NCBI RefSeq assembly: GCF_014639535.1
Contig: NZ_BMGA01000001.1
Span: 682,001 to 746,000, forward strand
Reading direction: 5' to 3'
Length of the DNA stretch: 64,000 bases
Source of the DNA: Flavobacterium palustre
GTDB lineage: Bacteria; Bacteroidota; Bacteroidia; Flavobacteriales; Flavobacteriaceae
Below the pieces are notes generated by a model that did not search any database, was not told the origin of the DNA, and saw only the letters and a list, made by a program, of their open reading frames with translations. Positions 27,601 to 35,486 of the stretch are shown piece by piece (position 1 is the first letter of the stretch; every line of letters starts with the position of its first letter). The position numbers and the translations under genes were made by a program.

Positions 27601-28748
27601 ATAAAATAAAAGAATTGTCCACGGTCAGAATTCCAAACACAAAAACCATTTTTACCTCCTCTGTTTTGCAATCTCACATTGGCTGCTAAGGTGTTGTCTG
27701 AAACATGGTAACCAAAAAGTTGTGGTCTGTTTTCAACCTTAGAATACAATTCAGCAACCCTAGGATGTGCATATTGGTCATTTTTAAAAGTCCAACCTGC
27801 AATAAAAGGTACATTAGCATAATTAGCAGTGACTGTAGTATTTGAATTTAAAGAAACCACTTTACTCACTGTAGTTGATCCATCATCCCAATTACTGAAT
27901 TTTATAAGGTCATTTTCAACCGCTGTTATTGTCACATCGGTTCCTTTTTCATAAATAGAAAAAGCTCCATCTTTTCCGGCAGGACTAATAGTATAATCTC
28001 CTAAGCCGAATGCTCCGGCAACATTTACTGTCAAAGTAAAAGTTTCTAAAGTTTCATATTCAGCTACCAAGCTAGTATTTGCCGTGATAGTAAAAGTATA
28101 TGGATTGGCTGTAGAAACCGTAGTTCCATTTCCATCTGTCCATCTTGTGAATTTATAACCGAAATTTTTATTGGCTGTCAAGGTTACTGCTGTACCCTGA
28201 TTAATTTGAGTTCCCCCTGGGTTTGCTGTAATTGAACCTCCCGCAGTTGGACTCACTGATGTTGTAAGAGTATAAAGTACCGCACTAGGATCGTTAGTTA
28301 CCTTTTCAAAATAATCTACGTTAAATAAATATCCTGTATTTGTAGGATGTTTAAAAACAAGATACAAATCATGTGTACCTGTGGTAGAAGTGATACTGGT
28401 TGAAAAAGTTTTATAATCTGACCAACCTGTACTTCCCGACACTATTGCTGTACCTATCAAAGTTCCATCTGCAGCATCCAGTCTAAACTCGACTGTTCCT
28501 CCTGTAGCACCGGCAGCTCTTACATCAAAACGACTATCATATTGATTAAAAACATGTCCGGTAAATTTAATCCAGGTGTTATTTTTAATGTAACCTACAT
28601 TCCCTCCTCCTGAGAGAGCTGTATTCGTTTCAGCCCTTGCTCCTGAAGCCTGATTGAAAGTTTCTGCTTCAATCCGCTGAACGGTCTGCGAAAATCCCAT
28701 TACTGAAAAAAGCATCAGCAATAAGAACATAACGTATTTTTTTTTCAT
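21699..28748 (-). CDS. Giant secreted pectinesterase-pectate lyase fusion (CE8 + PL1) with T9SS type A sorting domain
   Basis: 2349 residues. Order: signal peptide (1-20); CBM6-like module (about 22-150); two InlB-type repeats (about 155-312); discoidin-like sandwich (about 313-495); SbsA-like Ig domain (about 500-590); CE8 beta-helix (about 595-905) with KQDTEV, DFICGGG and LGRPW; fibronectin-like domain; a Listeria-Bacteroides repeat (about 1000-1060); a beta-rich stretch (about 1080-1335); PL1 beta-helix (about 1346-1780) with TIAGQSAPGGG, DHCSVSWSTDEC and SRNPRLGEY; a DUF4957/DUF5123-like beta-helix (about 1790-2110); two more Listeria-Bacteroides repeats; and a type A sorting domain (last 70 or so residues). 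Both catalytic domains keep their signature residues. One chain therefore combines demethylation with the eliminative cleavage that needs demethylated pectin, plus binding modules on both sides. The DUF4957/DUF5123 part resembles the PUL lipoprotein at 33825-35474. Confidence 0.93.
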   Translation of the reverse strand: MKKKYVMFLLLMLFSVMGFSQTVQRIEAETFNQASGARAETNTALSGGGNVGYIKNNTWIKFTGHVFNQYDSRFDVRAAGATGGTVEFRLDAADGTLIGTAIVSGSTGWSDYKTFSTSITSTTGTHDLYLVFKHPTNTGYLFNVDYFEKVTNDPSAVLYTLTTSVSPTAGGSITANPGGTQINQGTAVTLTANKNFGYKFTRWTDGNGTTVSTANPYTFTITANTSLVAEYETLETFTLTVNVAGAFGLGDYTISPAGKDGAFSIYEKGTDVTITAVENDLIKFSNWDDGSTTVSKVVSLNSNTTVTANYANVPFIAGWTFKNDQYAHPRVAELYSKVENRPQLFGYHVSDNTLAANVRLQNRGGKNGFCVWNSDRGQFFYFMTTLSTVGYKNINVSSGLIGYYYGADQWTFQYSLDGVNFVNVSALTTINTNSITSIGGVLPAEAEGKEKIYLRWFPNVDGPKHGVLAQDPQDVTATIISNVIVKADEVLVVDTTAPVLQTSIPVEGATTASASGTIILNYDESVQLGAGQATLNGKNLTAEFVNKTVKFSYFGLEYNKQYTFSLPAGFVKDLSANNAAAVNLSFTTMQKPIPAKRNFDLIVDANATDDQIASGKYVKTIAEAFTKAPSNSASRYLVFITNGTYNLGGDGTNPQSVLLTLPAGKNNVSLIAQSKDGVILQGNPGWGIKNAVLAIEANDLYMENVTVEHKDGITTSGQRPAINPAGDRNVYNGVRLRSKQDTEVTGGNRTFYYNSTIEGDVDFICGGGTHWYEQCNLVSVAPGYIVAPNHDANVQYGYIFNNCTISAATSYYLGRPWQNSPRAVYLNTKMLVEPNATGWASMGTLPALFAEYNSVNGSGVKVNLDNRTNVFLLNGVPTTGNYNPVLTKEQADAYTIENVLSGADKWNPLEIVEQIAAPANLVMGQNNALSWNANQYAICYVVCRDGKFLAITTDATYTDTETLTGSHEYTVQAANAYGGLSALSKVTVGGVVTSSINYMNSIGNVAIANLTPITYTEGTAVTLPTPALEGYTFYGWSTSATTPNTITAIATTATGNQIYYAFWGENGNNQPDSVIPPTNFDYVFTGATNKSWDVATNFDPAVFPEAGKQVSVTKEIETTATIFAADLTFSGSGKLRLRGAHKATGSLILKEGTSMYYYTGAAGMSLEAPLVISGNVRFDMQSTNADQTTMTLSGPISGNGNIIPLNIGQGSVVNTGVLLIKGDNTEFNGTWDLTQKSTKYDGLNYITALEGSSANAFGSGTINVGQDNQVIFSHEQAAGENLNINFTETGKAVLNTIVKVKTFTLNGVELAEGSYDSTTHPQFFTGFGKIDVSSSNTGGGGSPTGVPAFPGAEGYGKYVTGGRGGKVIYVTNLNDSGAGSLRAAINTSGPRIVLFKVSGNIKLQSELNITDNITIAGQSAPGGGICLQDYNAKIRGNNVIVRYMRFRMGDTHDIENDALGGRFQENIMIDHCSVSWSTDECASFYENKNFTMQWSVISESLRNSVHAKGGHGFGGIWGGLKASFHHNLIAHHDSRNPRLGEYAGRTVPLEGLLDIRNNVIYNWGSNSCYGGDAMNVNLVNNYWKPGPGTSNSTKERILSTGRSLDPTHALYGIWGKFYIDGNYVVGSTRATQDNWTYGVYDQFHYSQLPVSDADKAAMRTATPHAPGEITTHSATKAYELVLDYVGASLYRDEVDQRAVNDTRNGNATIMNGGNGSTNGYIDTPSATGGWPVLPTAPAPVDTDGDGMPDDWETEKGLNPNNPIDGNLTTLDGQYTNVEVYLYGIVKNITDNQNGSLDVYVNPTDFVEKYNKAEDGSKFIMAAGTYTSTTPLAITNNKYRFVPDGSAKPILATTFYTDNATIVTAGFSFDGVAIDLTNANSNFIQLKNGASLSSLEIKNATIKGIKQSLLLTEGSSANAIDAITLDNCIVDGSAALGYNFIQPDAHLLKAITVKNSTIYNFDKALNFIALQNSANTAQAINVQIESNTIYNVGSMDTNALVYVNNPYASASVYSFKNNVMQQKLDSPKATYMFYSNHASGAGAATLDNNLVDGVTSILVKGTVTKTETNVKTVSGLGLTALVFPNPALGDFSFSQNSPLATASSTAGAIGDPRWLKTTATFSPITYLNSIDGQPITGLAPVEYRQGGVTLLPTPVLEGYTFFGWSNSPTVPGVIKSIAATATGTQTLYAFWGDGGNNRPINAAPTTYTVSYLNMPKLAINSNLKTIEIGSTYELLDAECRGYRFMGWFLDENHSNPVTGFDANQTENVSVYARWKKLKEFYAYPTVAKSNVTLKSSVENDTVNIVSITGKLVKQVETKDVETEISVSDLPSGYYLIQSAKTGMSTKIIIK

Positions 28749-28925
28749 TTTTTGGTTTAGTTTAGTTAAATAGTTTTTATTTCCTCCTTAATTCTAAATT
28801 TCAATAATTTCAAATTGATAAGGTTTATTAACTTGATTCAAGAGTTTTTTTAATTCATATTTTTAAGATTTAAGTGTTAGTAATTGCTTATTTTAATTAG
28901 GCAAAAGCAATACAGCTGGATTGTT
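28749..28925 (-). promoter_or_regulatory. Leader of the CE8-PL1 gene, similar to the leader of the 1522-residue CE8 gene
   Basis: The sequence from the ATG out to about 28890 aligns with 4707-4856. Shared elements include AAATAGTTT about 20 bases from the start and a longer block (28833-28890 against 4800-4856). The duplication that produced the two genes therefore included regulatory sequence. I could not identify a -33/-7 pair with confidence. Confidence 0.4.
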
Positions 28926-30602
28926 TCACTGGATTATTTTTACCTGATTTTTAACTGCTTCTTCTAATTTCACTTTATCGAAAGCGATTTTATTAGTAGT
29001 TGATTGCAACGAAATGGCTTTGGTTTCAGCACCACCCACCCAGAATAATTGGTTTTCTCCTGTGGCTTTAAAACTTTTAATTTTTACATTTTGACTATTA
29101 GAAATACTCGCTGCAATTCCCGGTTTGTCGAGTCTTAAATCGATATTTTCAAAATCAATTTTGCCGGCATAATTCATTTGGATACCAATATCAGAGCGGA
29201 TAATCATGTTTTTGAATTGCAGATTTTCAACAGGCATTTCGGGAATTCCCATAATTTTCAATGCTTGTTTAGCTCCGTTGACATAAATGTTTTTGAAGTA
29301 CATATTTCTGAATGCCGGAGTGGTTTCTGAAACTGGCATTTTATCAACAATTACTTCGCCTGTTTGCGGATCTTCTTTAATCGATTTTTCAAAATAGTAC
29401 AGGTTAAAATTGATGGCATCGGTTGGAATATTATTCATTCGGATATCTTCCATCCAAATATTCTCAACCACACCACCTCTGCCTCTGACAGACTTAAAAC
29501 GCAAACCACAATCGGTACCGTTAAAGGTTAAGTTTTTAACAAATATATTTTTAACTCCTCCTGACATTTCACTGCCAATCACAAAACCACCATGAGCATG
29601 ATAGACTACACAATCGGTAATTACAAATAATTCGGTTGGTTTTCCACGGTCTCTTCCTTCTTTATCTTTTCCTGATTTGATACAAATGGCATCATCACCC
29701 ACATCAAAGCGACAATTGGTTACTGTTCCTATTCTACAGGATTCTATATCCAGTCCATCACCATTTTGAGAATACCAGGGATTGCGAATTGTTAGATTGC
29801 TTAAAGTTAAATGTTCGCACATCAGCGGATTGACATTCCAGGCTGGAGAATTTTGAAAAGTTACACCGTCTAGCAACAGCTTTTTGCAATTAACAAGGCT
29901 TACCATTACAGGGCGAAGTGCCTGTTTGTAAGGAGACATATTTTCAACCGTAGGTGTTTTAGGTAGCTTATCTTTTTCTTCGTTCCCTATATATGCACCT
30001 TCTGACGGATACCAAATTCTACCATCCTTAGACAAAACGCCTCCTGATTTCACCAATTCGCCCCATTGACCTGCGGTCATTTTACCAATTTTAACCGGAC
30101 GCCAGGCTGAACCATTTCCGTCAAAAATACCCTGACCGGTAATGGCAATATTTTCCAAGCCCACTCCCATAATAGGAGATTCGCAACGAAGCACCTTATT
30201 TCCCTCAAAATAAGATTCAATCAGTTGGTACTGATTCAAATCGCTGGTAAAAGATATGAAAGCACCATTTTTAGTGTGCAAATTCACATTGCTTTTCATT
30301 TTTATAGGGCCGGTAGTCCATAAACCAGCAGGAATAACAACTACTCCTCCACCTGATTCAGAGCATTTTGTGATTGCAGCATTAATCGCTTTAGTGCAAA
30401 GTTCTTCGGTGTTTGGAACGGCACCAAAATCAACAATATTCAAAGTATCCGCTTTAAACCTTGGAATCTGTACCGCAGGCATTTCAAAAGGAAGATTACT
30501 TTTTACAGCTGGCTTATTTTGAGCAAAAATTGTATTACTATAAGAAATAGCTGAAAACATTAGCACAGCAATAAAGAAGTTGGTTTTAATTTTTATCATC
30601 AT
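28926..30602 (-). CDS. GH28 family enzyme, exo-polygalacturonase-like
   Basis: 558 residues with a signal peptide (cleavage near TIFAQN, about residue 27). GH28 motifs: NGDGLD in place of NTDG (about residue 281), GDDAICIK (about 302), AHGGFVIG in place of GHG (about 338) and RFK in place of RIK (about 365). The NGDGLD variant and a long insertion before the helix core (about residues 165-240) occur in exo-acting members, so release of galacturonate from chain ends is plausible. It is separated from the preceding GH105 gene by a 195-bp gap containing a repeat element, so it may have its own transcript or be a distal operon member. Confidence 0.88.
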   Translation of the reverse strand: MMIKIKTNFFIAVLMFSAISYSNTIFAQNKPAVKSNLPFEMPAVQIPRFKADTLNIVDFGAVPNTEELCTKAINAAITKCSESGGGVVVIPAGLWTTGPIKMKSNVNLHTKNGAFISFTSDLNQYQLIESYFEGNKVLRCESPIMGVGLENIAITGQGIFDGNGSAWRPVKIGKMTAGQWGELVKSGGVLSKDGRIWYPSEGAYIGNEEKDKLPKTPTVENMSPYKQALRPVMVSLVNCKKLLLDGVTFQNSPAWNVNPLMCEHLTLSNLTIRNPWYSQNGDGLDIESCRIGTVTNCRFDVGDDAICIKSGKDKEGRDRGKPTELFVITDCVVYHAHGGFVIGSEMSGGVKNIFVKNLTFNGTDCGLRFKSVRGRGGVVENIWMEDIRMNNIPTDAINFNLYYFEKSIKEDPQTGEVIVDKMPVSETTPAFRNMYFKNIYVNGAKQALKIMGIPEMPVENLQFKNMIIRSDIGIQMNYAGKIDFENIDLRLDKPGIAASISNSQNVKIKSFKATGENQLFWVGGAETKAISLQSTTNKIAFDKVKLEEAVKNQVKIIQ

Positions 30603-30657
30603 TAATCTCTATTTTATTTTTTATGACTATCCGTTTCTTTTACCAATTATTGTGAAT

Positions 30658-30761
30658 GGCACACAGATGAAACGGATTTTAATGGATTATCGCAGATTGT
30701 GATTTACCAAAGAGCTATGAAAAATCCGTTTTTATCTGTTCAATCAGTGTCATCTGTGGCC
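30658..30761. repeat. Imperfect inverted repeat of the 'ATCTGTGGC' intergenic type
   Basis: The left arm GGCACACAGATGAAACGG and the right arm, which ends in ATCAGTGTCATCTGTGGCC, are imperfect reverse complements. Inner segments AACGGATTTTAATGG and AAAAATCCGTTTTTATC also pair. It sits between the GH105 and GH28 genes. From memory, similar CAGAT/ATCTGTG inverted repeats are scattered through flavobacterial genomes. A genome-wide copy count would confirm this. Next to it, GTCCGAAGCGGAC (30777-30789) forms a short hairpin just after the GH105 stop. Confidence 0.55.
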
Positions 30762-30797
30762 TATTTTTTTTATTTAGTCCGAAGCGGACAGTCATTT

Positions 30798-32024
30798 TTA
30801 TTTTTTGTCTAAAATCTTTTGCAATTCAATCCCTGCCATAATAAATGGTCCAACCGCTTTAGCATCGTTATCTCTGATAGGTTCTGAGATATAGTATTCG
30901 AATGAACCGTCTCTATCCTGAGGATTTTTACCCCCTAATCCGGCAACGGCGCAGCATTTTGTAATAGAAATTGTTCCATCAGGATTTTCTTTGATGAACT
31001 GTTTTAAAACTCCTTCAAAACCAGTCCTCGCAGCATTTAGGTATTTTAATCCAACATATCCTTTGTTATAGGCTTTGGCAAACGAATAAATAAACATGGT
31101 TGAACAGGTTGATTCTAAATAATTACCTTGCTTACGAGGCTGATCCATTACCTGCCACCAAACTCCGGAATCTTTATCCTGAGCTTTTAAAACAGCTGCA
31201 AATACTTTTTGAACAATTTGTACCAACTCTTTTCGTTTCGGATGATTTTGAGGTACAAAATCTAAAATATCGACCAAGGCCATACAGTACCAGCCTTGCG
31301 CTCTACCCCAAACATGAGAAGAGGTTCCGGTTGTTTTATTGGCCCAAAACTGTTCACGCTTTTCATCATAACCATGAAAATTCAGACCTGTTTTAGGTTC
31401 AAACGTATGTTTTTGGATTAATTCTGCTTGTAAAATAGCATCATCAATTGCTTTTGGAACATTAAAAACAGCTCCATATTCTGCCGAAAACGGATCGGCC
31501 ATATAAACCCCGTCAAGCCACATTTGCCACGGATAACTTTTCTTGTGCCAATAACCTCCATCAGAATTTCTTGGATGTGTTTCCAATTGTTTATGGAGTA
31601 CATCCATTGCTGTTTTGTAACGTTCAGCTCCTGTTTTCTTATAAATTTCAAAAAGTATTTTTCCGGAGTTTACAAAATCAAGATTGTACTTCTCTAGTGC
31701 ATAACCTCCAAGAATTTTTCCATCCTTATCTATCAATTGGTCCGCATAACTAAGTCCGTAATCCCAATACTTTTGTTCTTTGGTGTAATCAAATAATTTC
31801 TGATTAGCAAGACACACTAAACCGTTAGTATAATTCCACTTCGGAAATTTCACACCATCCAGATATACCGGATTAGGGACTCTTTTTTGATCAGCATCGG
31901 CCATTTTTTTAGACCACTCAATGGGTGGAATTCCCTGAAAACTAACTTTCTGATTTGATTGCCCTGATGAAATCAAATGGCAAAAGAGTAAAGAAAAAAG
32001 GCAATATTTAATTTTACTTTTCAT
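30798..32024 (-). CDS. GH105 unsaturated rhamnogalacturonyl/galacturonyl hydrolase
   Basis: 408 residues with a signal peptide (about 1-22). The (alpha/alpha)6-barrel family is recognisable from PKWNYTNGLVCLA near the N-terminus, GGYWHKKSYPWQMWLDGVYM with the likely catalytic Asp171, SSHVWGRAQGWYCMALVDIL, and CCAVAGLGGK toward the end. GH105 enzymes hydrate and release the 4,5-unsaturated uronic acid left at the non-reducing end by pectate or rhamnogalacturonan lyases. The enzyme therefore complements the two PL1 domains of this region, probably in the periplasm. The gene starts 15 bases after the GH43 gene, in the same operon. Confidence 0.92.
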   Translation of the reverse strand: MKSKIKYCLFSLLFCHLISSGQSNQKVSFQGIPPIEWSKKMADADQKRVPNPVYLDGVKFPKWNYTNGLVCLANQKLFDYTKEQKYWDYGLSYADQLIDKDGKILGGYALEKYNLDFVNSGKILFEIYKKTGAERYKTAMDVLHKQLETHPRNSDGGYWHKKSYPWQMWLDGVYMADPFSAEYGAVFNVPKAIDDAILQAELIQKHTFEPKTGLNFHGYDEKREQFWANKTTGTSSHVWGRAQGWYCMALVDILDFVPQNHPKRKELVQIVQKVFAAVLKAQDKDSGVWWQVMDQPRKQGNYLESTCSTMFIYSFAKAYNKGYVGLKYLNAARTGFEGVLKQFIKENPDGTISITKCCAVAGLGGKNPQDRDGSFEYYISEPIRDNDAKAVGPFIMAGIELQKILDKK

Positions 32025-32039
32025 AATTACAAAATGTAT

Positions 32040-33728
32040 TTACTCCTGTAAACTAATTGATAATGACGATTTTTTAACATCATTATTACTCACTACTTCG
32101 AACCAATCATAATTAGCATAACTACTATCATTTACAGTCTTGGTTCCAGTTGCAAAAAGTCCTATTTTGGCTCCAACCCAACGACCGGCAGCCGGCTTAA
32201 AAGATTTTCCAAGTACATTAAATTTTTTACCATCCAAGCTGTAATAGAACGTAACCTTAGCATCAAAAGGCTCTTTGTCCTGAATCATTTCTACTTTTGT
32301 TCTAAAAAAGACTTCTTTTTGTTGAATAGGCAGTGAGGCTAATTCAATTTCGGTTTCTTTAGAAGTACGGGCATTTTTCATCGAACGTTGTACTAATTTG
32401 AGCTTTCCTTCATTGTCTTGCTCAATAGCGATATAGGCATAATCTTCACCAAATATGATAAGTCCCGTACTGCATTTTTTGGCATCTGGATTATTCTCAA
32501 AAGTTACTTTAGTTGTTGCCGTAAAATTATCAGACGGAAATTTTTGTAAAAACAAATTTGGCATCATCCACATGGTTTTCATTTCTTCAGGACGTGGAAT
32601 ACAGTTCAGTCTTAAAAAACCTAAATTAGCAGAAGACCATCCCCATTGTTCACTAGGATTTTGATTAGCTTGCCACTGCCATTGTAAACCATACTGATGC
32701 GAATTGAACTGGTCTGAAGATTCTAAAGGAGTTATGGGATAATTGCGCCCTACATTAGGTTTTTTCCATTCTTCAACAGGTTCACCTATACCATCATTAT
32801 TGGTATCAACGCCTATAATTGGCCAGGCATTCTTCCAAGTTACCGGTTGCAGATGAAGAATTCGTCCATAAGCCCAACGATCCTGAAAGTGGATAAACCA
32901 GCCCTCTCCGTTTGCTGTTTCAACATAGGCTCCTTGATGAGGTCCATTTACGGCTGAATTCCCTTGATTTAAAACAATTTTCACTTCATAAGGCCCCCAT
33001 ATATTCTTGGAACGCATAGCCAATTGCCAACCCGGTTTTACCCCTCCTGCAGGAGACCAAATCCAATAATAACCTTCTTTTTTATAAATTTTAGTTCCTT
33101 CTGCAGTTGTATGACCATCATGACCATCAAAAACCAAAGCCGGATTTCCAATTAATTTAGTTCCATCTGCAGCCATTTCAGACAACATCAAAACGGTTTT
33201 TACATTGGCGCGACTGCCTGCAAAAGCATAAGACAAATAGGCTTTACCGTCTTCATCCCAAAACGGACAAGTATCAATGATTCCTTTTGCTTCTTTTACC
33301 AATACCGGCTCATCCCAAATACCTGCGGGATTTTTGGTTTTCACCATATAAATTCCAAAATCCGGATCACCCCAATAGATATAATACTCTCCGTTATGGT
33401 ATCTAATAGATGGAGCCCAAACCCCATCGCCATGACGAACGGTGCGATAATGATCAACAGGAACCTGTTCTTGTAAAGCATACCCAATTAATTTCCAATT
33501 GACCAAATCCTTTGAATGAAGAATAGGCAGCCCAGGAGAACTATTAAAACTCGAAGCAGTCATATAATAGCCATCCTCGCCTGCGCATACATCCGGATCT
33601 GAATAATCAACATGGATAATTGGATTCTTGTACTTCCCATTGCCTAAATCGGCATTCCATACCTGAGCATTTGTCTCTAGCGCACAAACTGTCAAACTTA
33701 ATGACAGTAGTAAGTGTCTTAATCTCAT
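32040..33728 (-). CDS. GH43 family glycosidase (beta-xylosidase/alpha-L-arabinofuranosidase) with C-terminal beta-sandwich
   Basis: 562 residues with a signal peptide (1-21, ending ETNAQ). The five-bladed propeller shows the GH43 carboxylates: Asp44 in DYSDPD, the Asp of IIDTCPFWDED, and the Glu of HTTAEGTK. A C-terminal concanavalin-like sandwich follows (about 355-550, DNFTATTKVTF onward), as in bifunctional xylosidase/arabinofuranosidase members. In a pectin locus the likely job is trimming arabinose or xylose side chains. The family is certain, the specificity not. It lies 96 bases after the glycan-binding lipoprotein gene. Confidence 0.9.
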   Translation of the reverse strand: MRLRHLLLSLSLTVCALETNAQVWNADLGNGKYKNPIIHVDYSDPDVCAGEDGYYMTASSFNSSPGLPILHSKDLVNWKLIGYALQEQVPVDHYRTVRHGDGVWAPSIRYHNGEYYIYWGDPDFGIYMVKTKNPAGIWDEPVLVKEAKGIIDTCPFWDEDGKAYLSYAFAGSRANVKTVLMLSEMAADGTKLIGNPALVFDGHDGHTTAEGTKIYKKEGYYWIWSPAGGVKPGWQLAMRSKNIWGPYEVKIVLNQGNSAVNGPHQGAYVETANGEGWFIHFQDRWAYGRILHLQPVTWKNAWPIIGVDTNNDGIGEPVEEWKKPNVGRNYPITPLESSDQFNSHQYGLQWQWQANQNPSEQWGWSSANLGFLRLNCIPRPEEMKTMWMMPNLFLQKFPSDNFTATTKVTFENNPDAKKCSTGLIIFGEDYAYIAIEQDNEGKLKLVQRSMKNARTSKETEIELASLPIQQKEVFFRTKVEMIQDKEPFDAKVTFYYSLDGKKFNVLGKSFKPAAGRWVGAKIGLFATGTKTVNDSSYANYDWFEVVSNNDVKKSSLSISLQE

Positions 33729-33824
33729 TTTAAATGTTTTTTAATCAAATAGGTATAAAGAAGTATCCATTGCGGATACTCCTTTTTAAACCTATTTTAT
33801 TTAGAAATTGTTAATAGTACATAT

Positions 33825-35474
33825 TTAAGGCAGCCATCTGGTATCTCCTACTCTGTTTGTAACAATTGGAGAATTAGAATCCTTAATCATTAGATTTCCT
33901 TGTGTAGGATTCACAAATAAATCCTGTGCACTAATACCTAACTCAGTTCCCTGAATAGCCGAAGCACCAAGCAAATAATTAGTGGTAGTATAATTATTTC
34001 CATAAGTGGTAGTTGTATTGGCAGCAATGGCCTGAATTACTTTACCGCTGGCAGAGGCTAACAATACATTTTTAAATATTAATGTAGAACCAACTGCCGA
34101 AGGAATATTGATTAAAGATCTGTTATAAGCATAATCATACAAAGTGATGTTTTGGTACTCCAAATGAATTGGATAGGCAGAAGTACCATAATCAAATAAG
34201 TTTTTGAAATTTCGATTCAAATCGGTCGTTTGATAATGATCTCTCATGAAAGTACAATTAGAGAATACAGCACTTTTAATATTATCAGCACCACCAGAAC
34301 CACAAACAAAAGTACCGTAAGGACCGGTATGACCTCCTACTTCGTCTAATGTAGAATAGCTCATGTCAAAACTTCCAATTTCCTTGTATTTTCCACTACC
34401 CTGATGTCTCCAGAAACCTCTTTTGAAATAATTGAAAACACAATTGTAAATAGAAATTTCATCCACTGTCCATGAATTTCCACTATTAAAGAAATAACTG
34501 GCATCAATGGTTTGATAAAAACGAATATTTTCAAAGGAAATACTTGATATCACGGATCCTTGGGCAATATTCCATGCTCCATTAAGTTCAATTTGTGGTC
34601 TTTCCCCCTGAGTACCTCCTGTTAATTTAAAACCTTTAAGAATTTCAAAAGGTGTTACTTTAAACAAAGTACCTGCTTCTAGAAAATATTCTGTTCCTTC
34701 CGGAATAGCTGGATCTGCATTATTTTGACGCAATAATGCATCTAAATCCATACCTGCCGTTACAATAATTGTTTCTGCCGAAGGACCTGCTGTACGGAAA
34801 CTTACCTGATTATAAGGTTTATCATAACGTCTTGGTTTATTGTTATCAAAGACATTCAGATTATATAAGGTATTTTTTTCCAAACCTGTTAATATTGCCT
34901 CTCCTTTTAAAATTTCTTCGGCTGTTAAATAACGCCCAACTGCCGGAACATCTTTATTAATTGCAGGTTCAACCGAAATACTGTCTACCGGATTTTGTGC
35001 ATCAATAATCCAACTAACCTTTACTTCATTCTCACCAATATTAATTTTTTCAACCTTATTAAGTATCGATGCATAAGGAGGACGCTCTTCTGTTAAAGCA
35101 CTGGTATAAGCCCATTGCGAATTGTGAACAGCATCAGCATGATTCGCTCTAAGACGAATATAAAACTGTGTTTTATATGGAATGTCATCCATAAAAATTT
35201 GCGTATCAGTGACAGTAAATGATTTATACAAACTTTTATAATAATTATCAGTATGTAATTCTACCGTATAAGATTCTGCATCATTTATTTTATACCAAAC
35301 TAGAGCAATGGAGTTACTTTCAACCAATGGAGCTGCTAATACAAATTTTGGTGAAAATAAATCGTCTTGTCGGTTGTAAATCAAATTGTCAGCCTGACAG
35401 GATTTTAACATTACCCCCATTAGCAATAAGCTAATGAAGGATAAAATTTTAGTTACTATTTTTGAACTTTTCAT
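33825..35474 (-). CDS. Surface glycan-binding lipoprotein (fibronectin-like + DUF4957/DUF5123-like beta-helix)
   Basis: 549 residues. Lipoprotein signal peptide with Cys26 after MLKS. Two fibronectin III-like domains follow (about 40-135 and 140-230), then a parallel beta-helix (about 240-549) of the DUF4957/DUF5123 type, ending GDTRWLP. The position directly after SusD (12 bases) is the classical place for a SusE/F-like surface glycan-binding protein. The same type of helix, with a comparable GDPRWL ending, lies between the PL1 domain and the sorting domain of the secreted fusion at 21699-28748, which supports a pectin-binding role. Binding has not been shown from sequence. Confidence 0.85.
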   Translation of the reverse strand: MKSSKIVTKILSFISLLLMGVMLKSCQADNLIYNRQDDLFSPKFVLAAPLVESNSIALVWYKINDAESYTVELHTDNYYKSLYKSFTVTDTQIFMDDIPYKTQFYIRLRANHADAVHNSQWAYTSALTEERPPYASILNKVEKINIGENEVKVSWIIDAQNPVDSISVEPAINKDVPAVGRYLTAEEILKGEAILTGLEKNTLYNLNVFDNNKPRRYDKPYNQVSFRTAGPSAETIIVTAGMDLDALLRQNNADPAIPEGTEYFLEAGTLFKVTPFEILKGFKLTGGTQGERPQIELNGAWNIAQGSVISSISFENIRFYQTIDASYFFNSGNSWTVDEISIYNCVFNYFKRGFWRHQGSGKYKEIGSFDMSYSTLDEVGGHTGPYGTFVCGSGGADNIKSAVFSNCTFMRDHYQTTDLNRNFKNLFDYGTSAYPIHLEYQNITLYDYAYNRSLINIPSAVGSTLIFKNVLLASASGKVIQAIAANTTTTYGNNYTTTNYLLGASAIQGTELGISAQDLFVNPTQGNLMIKDSNSPIVTNRVGDTRWLP

Positions 35475-35486
35475 AATCTATTGGAT

